64,000 nt of DNA. Origin: an uncultured Bacilli bacterium (GTDB lineage: Bacteria; Bacillota_I; Bacilli_A; RF39; UBA660). The position numbers and the translations under genes are program-made. Below, in pieces: positions 33,290-42,100 of the stretch. Numbering within the stretch: the stretch's first letter is position 1; each line of letters begins with the position of its first letter. Where the stretch lies: assembly GCA_934086315.1 (NCBI GenBank), contig CAKOHZ010000001.1:558001-622000 (forward strand). The letters are read 5' to 3'. The notes beneath the pieces are model-generated. The model did not search any database and was not told the origin of the DNA. It saw only the letters and a program-made list of their open reading frames with translations.

Positions 33290-34420
33290 TTATCTAATTA
33301 TATATGGATCATCAGCAGTACCAGTACCTGATTTAAAGAATGCTCTTTTATTTATATAAGCTGTTACATATACTTTCTTTTCTCTATCATCCTTATGCGT
33401 ATACATAACACCACCACCAAAATTATATGTTTTATTAGTATTATCTGCATCAGAAGTAATAGACCAAGTATTAGTAGTGTAATTAGATAAATAATTATAA
33501 TTTAAACAAGATAAGCTTCCAGAAGTTTTACAATTACTATCTAAGCTAACTCTCATAAATTCATAAGCAGTCATTAATCCAAATAAATATTTGTTTTCAG
33601 TTTTAGTAGCACATTCAACACTACCATCTTTAGTAGTATCACCTGATTTTCTCTTACCAATACATAATTCTTTACCAATAAATTTATTTCTAAACTCTTC
33701 AGAAAGTATTATATCGCTGCCAGCAAGATCGATTAGAGTATCTTTAATTCTACTTTTTTCAAAATCATTATATCCATCAAAAGATTCTACATTTTCATTA
33801 TATCTATCATCCCATGCATATCTTTCTTCAGTAGCAAGAGTACTAATTACTTTAATAGTATTATCATTTTCAATACTTAATATTTGCCATAAATATGGTT
33901 TTTCTCTTTTTGCTTCACCATATTCTCCAATTTGAATATAGTTATTAGTAACATCTCCTCTAAAGTAATATCCACTATTACCATCACTATAAAGTCCTGT
34001 ACCACTTTCAACGACTGGGTTTTGTTCAAGAACTACTTTATATAATTCTTTAGTTTCATAACTACCAGGACAAGACAAATATGGTATATAAGAATAATTT
34101 TCACTATATTTTGTCACTAGTATTTGTACTGTACAACTATCTCCATCCTTAAGCATTTCATTAAGAGGTTTAATATATTCACTATCAACTAGAGTGCTAT
34201 AAGACATATTATATTCTCCATCACTCGTAGGTAGCTGAGTAGGATTATCTTTATAATAACTTTTAGCCGCCTCAGTCACTTTAACCTCAAAGTCTTCATA
34301 ACTATAATAGTGAGGCTTTAATATTGATACCAACCACACTATAATCAGTAAACATACTATCAAACCTATAATCGAAGAACCTATTACAACAAGTGTCTTC
34401 TTATTCATTGATTCTAACAT
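33290..34420 (-). CDS. Membrane-anchored surface protein with gut-Firmicutes exported module
   Basis: 376 residues. One N-terminal membrane helix (about 9-33), then a segment with a pilin-like pattern (YYSYEDFEVKVTEAAKSYYK ... TQLPTSDGEY ... SCTVQI) that resembles the exposed part of the pilin at 3688. The central block GLYSDGNSGYYFRGDVTNNY and YLWQILSIENDNTIKVIS, and the ending SGTGTADDPYIIR, match a module common in exported proteins of uncultured Firmicutes. The N-terminus lacks the G|FTxxE prepilin site, so it would stay membrane-anchored. Function unknown, probably surface adhesion or assembly. Confidence 0.6.
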   Translation of the reverse strand: MLESMNKKTLVVIGSSIIGLIVCLLIIVWLVSILKPHYYSYEDFEVKVTEAAKSYYKDNPTQLPTSDGEYNMSYSTLVDSEYIKPLNEMLKDGDSCTVQILVTKYSENYSYIPYLSCPGSYETKELYKVVLEQNPVVESGTGLYSDGNSGYYFRGDVTNNYIQIGEYGEAKREKPYLWQILSIENDNTIKVISTLATEERYAWDDRYNENVESFDGYNDFEKSRIKDTLIDLAGSDIILSEEFRNKFIGKELCIGKRKSGDTTKDGSVECATKTENKYLFGLMTAYEFMRVSLDSNCKTSGSLSCLNYNYLSNYTTNTWSITSDADNTNKTYNFGGGVMYTHKDDREKKVYVTAYINKRAFFKSGTGTADDPYIIR

Positions 34421-34482
34421 TCACACACACATCCTTTTTTTCATAAATTAATTATACAATATAAAAAAGATTTTAACAATTA

Positions 34483-34848
34483 TTATTTAGTTAAAATCTC
34501 AAATACTTCATCAACTTTTATATTCTTTTTAGAGCCTAAGTAATTAGGTATAATATGCAAATGATAATGTTTAACTTCTTGAAGATTACCATTATTTTGA
34601 ACTAATCTATATCCATCAGGCTTAAACTTAGAATCAATAAGTTCTAATATTATTTTACTTGCTTTATGTATCTCAGTAATATACTTTTCTGAAATATCAT
34701 AAGCATCCTTAAAATGCTTCTTAGGCACTATTAATGTATGTCCTTTACTAATCGGATTTACATCTAAAAAACATTTAACATAATCATTTTCATATAAAGT
34801 ATATGAAGGAATTTCTCCATTAATTATTTTACAAAATATACAATCCAT
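34483..34848 (-). CDS. HIT-family nucleotide hydrolase/transferase
   Basis: 121 residues: CIFCKIINGEIPSYTLYEND at the start and the histidine triad KHYHLHIIP at the end, the HIT signature (Hint-type purine nucleotide phosphoramidase). Start at 34848 (MDCIFCK) follows GGTGAT; the two earlier in-frame starts sit on or before that site. Monocistronic with a good promoter. Confidence 0.92.
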   Translation of the reverse strand: MDCIFCKIINGEIPSYTLYENDYVKCFLDVNPISKGHTLIVPKKHFKDAYDISEKYITEIHKASKIILELIDSKFKPDGYRLVQNNGNLQEVKHYHLHIIPNYLGSKKNIKVDEVFEILTK

Positions 34849-34864
34849 TTTCATCACCAATTTA

Positions 34865-34893
34865 ATTATATATTAAAAATAAAACAACTTCAA
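34865..34893 (-). promoter_or_regulatory. Promoter of the HIT gene
   Basis: Minus strand TTGAAG (plus 34888-34893), 17 nt, TATAAT (plus 34865-34870). Confidence 0.75.
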
Positions 34894-34952
34894 TTATTAT
34901 ATTTATTATGTTCAAGTATACATTAAATGAGTAAACTATTATAGGTGGTAGT

Positions 34953-36140
34953 ATGAAAGATAAAAATGATTTTCCTATGAAAGATAAAAACTTAGTATAT
35001 TTTGACTCTGCAGCAACTACATTTAAACCATATAGAGTAATAGATAAAATGAATGAATATTACTATAATTATAATGCCAACTCACATAGAGGAGACTATG
35101 ATATTAGTTTTAAAGTTGATGATGAAATAGACTATACAAGAGATCTAGTAAAAATGTTTATAAATGCTAAACGTAAAGATGAAATAATATTTACTAAGAA
35201 TACAACTGAATCATTAAATTTAGTTGCTTTTGGTTTCTTTATGAATTATTTAAATGAAAATGATGAAGTAATATTATCTAGTAGTGAACATGCATCCAAT
35301 ATACTTCCTTGGTTAATATTATCAGCCAAAAAGAATATTAAAGTAGTGTTTGTAGACTCAAAAGATGAAAAGTTAGATATAAATGATATAAAAGAAAAGA
35401 TAACTAGTAGAACGAAATTAATATCTATTGCAGAAATAACTAATGTAAGTGGAGACAAAAGAGATATAAAAGAAATATGCAAACTCGCTCATAAATATGG
35501 AATACTTGTAGTAGTAGATGCTGCTCAAAGTGCACCTCATATTAAAATAGATGTTCAAGATACTGGTGTAGATTTTATAGCATTTAGCGCTCACAAGATG
35601 TGTGGACCAACTGGTGTTGGAGTACTTTATGGTAAGTATGAACTTTTAAAGAAGATGATACCTTATACATTTGGTGGAGGCATGAATGAAAACTATAATG
35701 AAGATCATCTAGAACTAGTAGAAATACCATATCGCTTTGAAGCGGGTACACCAAATATAGCTAATATTATAGGATTCTCTGAATCAATAAAGTTCTTAAC
35801 TGAAATAGGGATGACAGAAATCGAAAGAAAAGAAAAATATTTAAGAAAATACTTAATACAAGAACTAGAGAAGATACCATATATAAAGATATATAATAAG
35901 TATAATGAAGGAAGCACAGTTATTATAAATATAGATGGAGTTTTATCAGGAGACTTAGGACTATATTTAAATACTAAAGGTATATGCGTAAGAAGCGGAA
36001 AGCACTGTGCTAAAATGGGTGATAATAAAGAAGATACTGTAAGAATAAGTCTATATTTTTATAATACTTATGAAGAAATAGATATTCTAATAGATGCTTT
36101 AAAGAAAAAACAAGAAATTTTAAAATTTGCTAATTTTTAA
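34953..36140 (+). CDS. sufS: Cysteine desulfurase, SufS-like class V aminotransferase
   Basis: 395 residues, PLP enzyme releasing sulfur from cysteine as a persulfide. YFDSAATTFKP at the start, PLP lysine in FSAHKMCGPTGVGVLYG, and the catalytic cysteine in VRSGKHCAKM (SufS-type RxGxxC pattern). No sufB, sufC, sufD or sufU gene lies beside it, so it is an isolated desulfurase here. AGGTGG precedes the ATG. Confidence 0.85.
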   Translation: MKDKNDFPMKDKNLVYFDSAATTFKPYRVIDKMNEYYYNYNANSHRGDYDISFKVDDEIDYTRDLVKMFINAKRKDEIIFTKNTTESLNLVAFGFFMNYLNENDEVILSSSEHASNILPWLILSAKKNIKVVFVDSKDEKLDINDIKEKITSRTKLISIAEITNVSGDKRDIKEICKLAHKYGILVVVDAAQSAPHIKIDVQDTGVDFIAFSAHKMCGPTGVGVLYGKYELLKKMIPYTFGGGMNENYNEDHLELVEIPYRFEAGTPNIANIIGFSESIKFLTEIGMTEIERKEKYLRKYLIQELEKIPYIKIYNKYNEGSTVIINIDGVLSGDLGLYLNTKGICVRSGKHCAKMGDNKEDTVRISLYFYNTYEEIDILIDALKKKQEILKFANF

Positions 36141-36237
36141 TTTTTATTAGAACGAGCATCATTGATAATTAAATTATCTCTAAAAGAAAATAAAATTTCA
36201 CCATAAATTTACTACTTGATTATTGAATTTTATCAAT

Positions 36238-36266
36238 TTGTTATAAAATTTTCATTATGTTATATT
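36238..36266 (+). promoter_or_regulatory. Promoter of ssb
   Basis: TTGTTA (36238-36243), 17 nt, TATATT (36261-36266) with extended TG (36258-36259). Confidence 0.55.
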
Positions 36267-36287
36267 CCTCTTACGAAAGGAGGAAAT

Positions 36288-36614
36288 ATGTTAAATCAAG
36301 TAGTCTTAGCAGGACGTTTAGTATCTGACCCAGAAATATCTACAACTGAAAATAATAAAAAGATGACTATCATAACAGTAGCTGTTCCAAGAGCGTATAA
36401 AAACATGGAAGGAAACTATGATACTGACTTTATTAGATGTGTACTTTGGGCAGGAATCGCAGAAACAACCTGTGAATATTGTAAAAAAGGTGATATTGTT
36501 GGAATAAAAGGTCGTATTCAAGTAAACACTTATGAAAAAGAAAATGAAAAGAAATATAGTATGGAAGTAGTCGCAGAAAAAGTATCATTCTTAAGTAGTA
36601 GAAAAGCAGATTAA
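36288..36614 (+). CDS. ssb: Short single-stranded DNA-binding protein without acidic tail
   Basis: 108 residues: MLNQVVLAGRLVSDPEI, DTDFIRCVLWAGIAE, and KGDIVGIKGRIQVNTYE form the OB fold. It stops at SSRKAD, with no glycine-rich linker and no DDDIPF-type tail that recruits partner proteins. The same is true of the competence-type SsbB of Bacillus (about 113 residues), so this may be the accessory SSB. AAAGGAGG before ATG 36288; the in-frame sequence upstream is promoter DNA. Confidence 0.88.
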   Translation: MLNQVVLAGRLVSDPEISTTENNKKMTIITVAVPRAYKNMEGNYDTDFIRCVLWAGIAETTCEYCKKGDIVGIKGRIQVNTYEKENEKKYSMEVVAEKVSFLSSRKAD

Positions 36615-36630
36615 TTCTGCTTTTATTTGT
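36602..36630 (+). terminator. Terminator of ssb
   Basis: AAAAGCAGA (36602-36610, inexact first base), TTAAT, TCTGCTTTT (36616-36624), T run. Confidence 0.75.
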
Positions 36631-36748
36631 ATTTATAAAAGAATAGTTCGCGAAATTTACAAATTCTATTATGAATATTAATGTATCAACAATATAATAA
36701 ATATGATACAATGATATAAGAAATGAGTTTTAAGGAGTTTGAGTACTA

Positions 36749-37270
36749 ATGAGTAATTTTGAAATTAAAGAAGATGAAGTAATATTATATGAAGCAAGAT
36801 TATCTGGTGATTCACTAGAACTAAAAAATAGCATTGATTTAACTTTAACATCAAAAAGAATAATATTAGAAGAAATAACAAAAAAATCTGGATTATTAAA
36901 TAAAAAAGAAGAAAAAAGATTATTTGACGAAATAGATTTAAAAGATATAAAAACATTTAATAATAAAACACAAGTAAATCAAAAAGGAAATAAAGTAACA
37001 ATACAGGCAGTTAAATCAAATATTACTTTAGAATTTTCAGGAACATTCGAAGCAATGAAATTCGTAACTAAAGTAACGGACGCTATTACTAATAAAACAT
37101 TAACTGATCGTAGTTTTGATAAAGTAAAAGAAACATTCGAAAAAGTAGATGATGTTTTAGGATTTGATACAAGAAGCACTGTAAAAGGAGTGCTTGAAAA
37201 TGGTATTGGTGGAACTTTATTTAAAGGAATAGGAATAGGTAAAAATAAATCAACTAAGAAGAAAAAATAA
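36749..37270 (+). CDS. PH-like domain protein, unknown
   Basis: 173 residues. The N-terminal 115 residues alternate short strands (SIDLTLTSKRIILEEI, NKVTIQAVKSNITLEFSG) and end in a helix (TFEAMKFVTKVTDAITNK), the layout of bacterial PH/GRAM-like domains; this is a pattern judgement. The C-terminus is glycine-rich and basic (GIGGTLFKGIGIGKNK). AAGGAG upstream. Single gene between ssb and pdp. Confidence 0.5.
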   Translation: MSNFEIKEDEVILYEARLSGDSLELKNSIDLTLTSKRIILEEITKKSGLLNKKEEKRLFDEIDLKDIKTFNNKTQVNQKGNKVTIQAVKSNITLEFSGTFEAMKFVTKVTDAITNKTLTDRSFDKVKETFEKVDDVLGFDTRSTVKGVLENGIGGTLFKGIGIGKNKSTKKKK

Positions 37271-37298
37271 AACACATAATTTGTGTTTCTTATTTTGA
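37270..37298 (+). terminator. Terminator of the PH-like gene
   Basis: AAACACA (37270-37276), TAATT, TGTGTTT (37282-37288), T-rich run. Confidence 0.7.
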
Positions 37299-37305
37299 AT
37301 TAATC

Positions 37306-37334
37306 TTCAAAAAAAGTACATTTTATAGTATAAT
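37306..37334 (+). promoter_or_regulatory. Promoter of pdp
   Basis: TTCAAA (37306-37311), 17 nt, TATAAT (37329-37334). Confidence 0.55.
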
Positions 37335-37355
37335 ACTCTATAGGATAGGTGATTT

Positions 37356-38633
37356 ATGAAAGCAGTTGAAATTACAGAAAAAGTTAATAATAAACAAAAA
37401 CTAGAATATAAAGAAATAGAATATATGGTAAATAGCTATGTAAAAGGAAGAATTAATGATGAAACTATGAGTGGATTCGTATGGGCTATTTATCATAATG
37501 GACTTTCTATGGATGAAACATATTATCTTACTGATGTAATGATTAAAAGTGGTGAAATAATTGATTTATCATCTTTAGATAAAAAAGTAGTAGATAAACA
37601 TTCAACTGGTGGAGTAGGAGATAAAATTACATTAATAGTTTCTCCAATAGTTGCTTGTGCAGGTGTAGCTGTTCCTAAAATGAGTGGAAGAGGCTTAGGT
37701 CTTACAGGTGGTACAGTTGATAAACTAGAAAGTATTACTGGATACAAACTAAAACTAAGTAAGAAAGAATTCTTGCGTATGTTAGATACAGTAGGCTGCG
37801 CAGTAATAAGTCAAAGTGAAAAAATCGCAGTTGCTGATAAAAAAATATATGCTCTTAGAAATGAAATAGGAGCAGTAGATTCTATACCACTTATCGCAAG
37901 TTCAATAATGTCAAAGAAAATAGCTAGTGGAAGTGATGTAATAGTAATAGATCTTAAAGTAGGTAAAGGTGCATTTATGAAGAACATAAAAAGTGCTACT
38001 TCACTTGCTAAGACAATGGTTAAAATCGGAGAATACTATGGTAAGAAAGTAATATGTACTCTAAGTGACATGAATATCCCACTTGGAAGAAATATAGGTA
38101 ATGCTCTTGAAGTAAGAGAAGCGATAGATTTCTTTAATGAAATTTATGATAAAAGGTTATATGAATTATCAGTATATATATCAAGTTTAATGATAAGTAG
38201 TGCTAAAGGAATAAGTCAAGCAAAAGCTAAAAAACTAGTAATTAACTTGCTTGAAAGTGGGCATGCTAAAAATAAATTCTATGAATGGATTAAAGCTCAA
38301 GGTGGAGACATTAAAAAATTAAAAGGCAAAGCTAAAAAATTCATAGTCGTTTCAGAAAAAGAAGGGTATGTTAACAATATTGATTCTTTAAAACTATCAC
38401 AACTAGTATTTGATTTAGGTGCTGGAAGACACAAAAAAACTGATAAAATAGATTATAGTGTCGGAGTGATCCTAAATAAAACACTAGGTGAAAAAGTATA
38501 CAAAGGAGATATATTAGGTACTATCTTCTATAATAAAAAAGTAGATGATATGGATAAACTACTAGCTGATTCATTCAAAATAGAAAAGAAAAAGAAAAGA
38601 CCAAAGAAAATAATAATAAAAACTATAAAATAA
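37356..38633 (+). CDS. pdp: Pyrimidine-nucleoside phosphorylase
   Basis: Phosphorolysis of uridine and thymidine for salvage. 425 residues: KHSTGGVGDKITL (the thymidine/pyrimidine phosphorylase signature), GRGLGLTGGTVDKLESI, LKVGKGAFMK and a C-terminal domain. Length and motif order match the Bacillus Pdp family. No deo repressor or deoC is adjacent. A hairpin overlapping the stop codon separates it from the next gene. Confidence 0.93.
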   Translation: MKAVEITEKVNNKQKLEYKEIEYMVNSYVKGRINDETMSGFVWAIYHNGLSMDETYYLTDVMIKSGEIIDLSSLDKKVVDKHSTGGVGDKITLIVSPIVACAGVAVPKMSGRGLGLTGGTVDKLESITGYKLKLSKKEFLRMLDTVGCAVISQSEKIAVADKKIYALRNEIGAVDSIPLIASSIMSKKIASGSDVIVIDLKVGKGAFMKNIKSATSLAKTMVKIGEYYGKKVICTLSDMNIPLGRNIGNALEVREAIDFFNEIYDKRLYELSVYISSLMISSAKGISQAKAKKLVINLLESGHAKNKFYEWIKAQGGDIKKLKGKAKKFIVVSEKEGYVNNIDSLKLSQLVFDLGAGRHKKTDKIDYSVGVILNKTLGEKVYKGDILGTIFYNKKVDDMDKLLADSFKIEKKKKRPKKIIIKTIK

Positions 38634-38656
38634 ATTCCAAAGTGAATTTATTTTTT
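38628..38656 (+). terminator. Terminator of pdp
   Basis: AAATAAATTC (38628-38637), CAAAGT, GAATTTATTT (38644-38653), T run; the stop codon is in the left arm. Confidence 0.75.
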
Positions 38657-38677
38657 TATATTGTAAATACTATTAAT

Positions 38678-39388
38678 ATGAAAAAAATAATATTAAGTAT
38701 TTTCTTATTAATACCATTTAGTATTAATGCTATAGAAAGAATAAAAATTAATAATGAAGACTTATCTCCAATATTTGACAACAATATAAAAGTATATAAC
38801 TATTTTACAAATAAAGAACAAATTAAAATAGAAGTAACTTCATCTAAAGATGAAATAGTAAGTGGACATGGAATATTCACTTTAGAAAAAGATGAAGAAT
38901 CTTTTATAGTAACTTCTAATAAGTATGGAGACTTTAAAATAAACGTATTTAAAAACTATAAGAATAAAACTGCTATAAGTGAAATACTAAATATAGATAT
39001 TAAAGGATATAATCTTAATTTTAATAAAGATGTACATGAATATAATCTAAATATACTTGATGAAGAAATATTAGATATTAATTATGAACTTTCTAATGAT
39101 TCTTCTAAAGTTAATATAATTGGTAATGGTAACTTTAATAAAACTAAAAATGTTATAAAGATAACTCTAGATAATAAAGAAGAATATACAATAAATGTAT
39201 TTAAATCACAAAATGTGTCTAAAGTAGAGAAGGCTACTACTGAAGTTAAAACAATGAGTTATACAAAAAAAGAAATAGTAAAATTTATTATTGTTACTAT
39301 TTCTTGCACATTAATATTTTTATTTTATAAGTTTTTATTTATCTCAAAAGTTACTTTGCATGTTTTACCAAATACTCTTCATAAGTAA
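38678..39388 (+). CDS. Secreted/anchored cadherin-like beta-sandwich protein
   Basis: 236 residues: signal peptide (MKKIILSIFLLIPFSINAIE), two short repeated beta modules of the cadherin-like type (IKVYNYFTNKEQIKIEVTSS; VHEYNLNILDEEILDINYEL ... EYTINVFK), and a C-terminal membrane helix (about 210-228). The second N-terminus at 38642 is rejected because it lies in the pdp terminator. No Shine-Dalgarno precedes ATG 38678. Its 3' end overlaps the convergent vanY-like gene by 38 bases. Confidence 0.65.
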   Translation: MKKIILSIFLLIPFSINAIERIKINNEDLSPIFDNNIKVYNYFTNKEQIKIEVTSSKDEIVSGHGIFTLEKDEESFIVTSNKYGDFKINVFKNYKNKTAISEILNIDIKGYNLNFNKDVHEYNLNILDEEILDINYELSNDSSKVNIIGNGNFNKTKNVIKITLDNKEEYTINVFKSQNVSKVEKATTEVKTMSYTKKEIVKFIIVTISCTLIFLFYKFLFISKVTLHVLPNTLHK

Positions 39389-40346
39389 CATTTTCAGTAT
39401 ATACTTTAGTAGCTAAATCTACTCCTAAGTATCTATAATGCCAAGGTTCATAGCCATATCCAGTTATAAATTCTTTTCCTTTTGGATATCTTTCTATAAA
39501 TCCATATTTATATGAATTTGCTTTAAGCCATTTATATTCTTTAGTTTGATCAAAACTTTCTTCAGTACTATTAAGGTCTACTGCCAAACCTAATTGATGT
39601 TCAGAGTGTCCTGGTTTAGCTGAATATATTAAAGCATGATCTAATCCATTTCTTTTAACTGAGTTATTAAATAAACCATTTTGAGTACTTTCAGTTCTAT
39701 ATCCTGATATAACAAGTAAATTAAGACCATCAGCTCTAGCAGCATCAATCATTTTCATTAATGGTTCAGAAGCAACTTTTTTAATTTTATGACCACGAGA
39801 ACTATAATCTTTACTTAATGTAACTAAATCTTTAGCCTCATAATTACTAGGTAACTTATGATATTTATTTACTAAAGCATCCACATCATCATAATTAGTT
39901 ATTTCATCCATCTCTGTATAAAACTCTACATCAAGACCAATCTCTACATATATAACAATATTATCTGTATCATATTCTTTATGTTTATTATAATAACTTT
40001 GATATCTACTAGTTTTTTCTACTTTATAATAAGGACTAGCAATAAATTTAGTAATATCTTCATACTTTTCAGTTAATAAATATTTTTTAACATCCACATT
40101 ACTAACCTTAGTAGATATTACATCTATATCTTTAACGTCATAACCAAGAGCTAATAATTCTTCTTTATATACATATTCTTCTTTATTTACTTCTTTTCCT
40201 CCGCTAGTATCTTTATCATTATCAGGATTATTTATGTCTCTAATACACAGAAATCCACCCCATAATATAAGACCACATACTATTATAAATACCATTCTTT
40301 TAAGTACTAATTTAACACTTTTTTTAAGATGTTTTTTCTTAATCAT
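39351..40346 (-). CDS. vanY: VanY-type D-alanyl-D-alanine carboxypeptidase (peptidase M15B)
   Basis: 331 residues with an N-terminal membrane anchor (about 18-36, VFIIVCGLILWGGFLCI). Catalytic zinc motifs: SGYRTESTQ, PGHSEHQLGLAVDL (SxHxxGxAxD) and EPWHYRYLG. Trims the terminal D-alanine of peptidoglycan stem peptides. Start at 40346 (MIKKKHLKK), with AAGGATG upstream; the ATG four codons earlier overlaps that site. Being core cell-wall maintenance here, it is not by itself evidence of vancomycin resistance: no vanHAX or VanRS genes are near. Confidence 0.88.
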   Translation of the reverse strand: MIKKKHLKKSVKLVLKRMVFIIVCGLILWGGFLCIRDINNPDNDKDTSGGKEVNKEEYVYKEELLALGYDVKDIDVISTKVSNVDVKKYLLTEKYEDITKFIASPYYKVEKTSRYQSYYNKHKEYDTDNIVIYVEIGLDVEFYTEMDEITNYDDVDALVNKYHKLPSNYEAKDLVTLSKDYSSRGHKIKKVASEPLMKMIDAARADGLNLLVISGYRTESTQNGLFNNSVKRNGLDHALIYSAKPGHSEHQLGLAVDLNSTEESFDQTKEYKWLKANSYKYGFIERYPKGKEFITGYGYEPWHYRYLGVDLATKVYTENVTYEEYLVKHAK

Positions 40347-40482
40347 AACCAACCACATCCTTATATTTATATTATACTATTAAGACTAGTATTTTAAGAA
40401 TGTTTTTTTAAAAATTGACACTTTAACTTCATATTTTACACACAAAAAATTTTTATATTGTTAATGAAGGAACGTGAAAGAT

Positions 40483-41406
40483 ATGAAGAAAAAAATAATA
40501 ATATTGTTAAGCATAATCATTGTACTTATTTTAGCAATATTATTACTAATTCCAAAGAAAGAAAGTGAAACTGAAACTAAGTACAAGAATGTAAAAGTTA
40601 GCACACAAACTATTACAAATACTCTAACAAGTACAGGAGAAGTAACAAGTGATACAGTTACTGAATATTTAAATACATATAAATATTTTAGTGCTATTTA
40701 TTATGAAGTAGGGGATTACGTAAAGAAAGGTAGTAAGATAGTTAAATATACTAATGGAACATACTATAAAGCCCCATGTGATTTAGTTATTACTTCTTAT
40801 AATGTACCAGACTCTAAAGAAAAAATTAAGAGTAATAACTACATAGAATATAAAGGTTTAACTGATTTAAAAATGTCAATATCTATAGACGAAGGCGATA
40901 TTAATAAGATCAAAAATAATCAAACAGTAACTATTACTTTAAATTATGATGAAACTAAAACATACGAAGGAAAAATTACTTATATAAATAATATAGGTTC
41001 TTACTCTTCAAGTGGAACTAAGTATACTGCAGAAGTGTCATTTACTAATGATGGTAATATAAAACTTGGCATGAGTGGTAGTGCTTCTATAGAAATAGAA
41101 AAGAGCGAAAATGTAATAGCTGTTCCAATCGAAGCAGTCCAAACTAGAGGAACTGAAAAATATGTTTTAGTAGTGGACTCTAATAATGAAACAACTGAAG
41201 CAATAATTACAACTGGTATATCTAATAGTGCTTATGTAGAAGTTAAAAGTGGACTTAGTGGAGATGAAACTATAAGAATGATTAGCGCATCTTCAGAAGA
41301 CACTAATATGTTTAATAGAGGTAATAGAAACTTTGACTTTGGTGATATGGAAAGACCAAACGGTGACTTTAAACCAAATGATAATGTTGGAATGAGAAAT
41401 CAATGA
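40483..41406 (+). CDS. MacA/HlyD-type efflux adaptor
   Basis: 307 residues: N-terminal membrane helix (about 4-23), a barrel-sandwich/lipoyl-like part (GDYVKKGSKIVKYTNGTYYK ... APCDLVITSY), beta-barrel domain (ISIDEGDINKIKNNQTVTIT) and MacA-like end (VIAVPIEAVQTRGTEKYVLV). Couples a MacB-type ABC transporter to export across the wall. It lacks the long coiled-coil hairpin of Gram-negative adaptors, as usual in Firmicutes. Stop overlaps the ATPase start (ATGA). Start at 40483 preferred to GTG 40474; GAAGGA precedes it. Confidence 0.85.
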   Translation: MKKKIIILLSIIIVLILAILLLIPKKESETETKYKNVKVSTQTITNTLTSTGEVTSDTVTEYLNTYKYFSAIYYEVGDYVKKGSKIVKYTNGTYYKAPCDLVITSYNVPDSKEKIKSNNYIEYKGLTDLKMSISIDEGDINKIKNNQTVTITLNYDETKTYEGKITYINNIGSYSSSGTKYTAEVSFTNDGNIKLGMSGSASIEIEKSENVIAVPIEAVQTRGTEKYVLVVDSNNETTEAIITTGISNSAYVEVKSGLSGDETIRMISASSEDTNMFNRGNRNFDFGDMERPNGDFKPNDNVGMRNQ

Positions 41407-42100
41407 TAAAGTTAGAACATATATCAAAAACATATACTCTAGGTACTGAAAAAGTAAAAGCACTTGATGATATAAATTTAACTATCAAAGAAGGTGAATT
41501 CATTTCAATAATAGGGCCATCAGGTAGTGGCAAAAGTACTCTTATGAATATAATTGGTCTTTTAGATACAGAACACTCTGGTAAATACTATCTAGATAAT
41601 AAAGAGATAAAAAAACTCAATGATAATGAACTTTCTATTCTAAGAAGTAAAAGTATAGGCTTTGTATTTCAACACTTCAATTTACTACCAAAACTAACAG
41701 CTATTGAAAATGTTATGGTACCTCTTTTATATCAAGGATATACTGCATCAGAAGCATATAATTTATCAAAAGAAGCACTAAAAAAAGTAAACCTATCTCA
41801 TAGATTAAACCATCTACCAAATGAACTATCAGGTGGACAAATGCAAAGAGTTTCAATAGAAGAGCAATAGTATCAAAACCAAAACTGATTTTAACAGATG
41901 AACCAACAGGTGCAGTAGATACTAAAACAGGTGAAGAAATAATAAAAATATTTGAAGAATTAAATAATAATGGCCAAACAATTATATTAATCACTCATGA
42001 CATGAATATTGCTTCACATGCAAAAAGAACTATACAAATACAAGATGGTAAAATAGGAGTCTTAAATGAAAATAAAAAATCTAATAAAAATAGCTTATAA
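41403..42100 (+). pseudogene. MacB-type ABC ATPase, frameshifted in the signature motif
   Basis: The first 155 codons are a normal LolD/MacB ATPase: Walker A GPSGSGKST, Q-loop FVFQHFNLLPKL, signature LSGGQMQRVSI. At about 41859 one base is missing: restoring one C turns ATAGAAGAGC into ATA-GCA-AGA-GC and the frame resumes RAIVSKPKLILTDEPTGAVD (Walker B), the H-loop ITHD and an end at 42100, giving 232 residues, the normal length. As read, translation stops at 41868-41870, losing Walker B. The base loss is not in a homopolymer. Either a recent inactivation or a sequence error; intact flanking genes favour error or a very young mutation. Confidence 0.85.

Noticed and set aside
39351..40346. Vancomycin resistance cluster because of a VanY-type gene
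   Set aside because: No vanH, ligase, vanX or VanRS genes nearby; stand-alone D,D-carboxypeptidases are normal wall enzymes.
40415..40459. Promoter of the efflux operon from TTGACA at 40415
   Set aside because: No convincing -10 at 16-18 nt; TATATT at 40454 is too far from TTGACA, so the assignment stays open.
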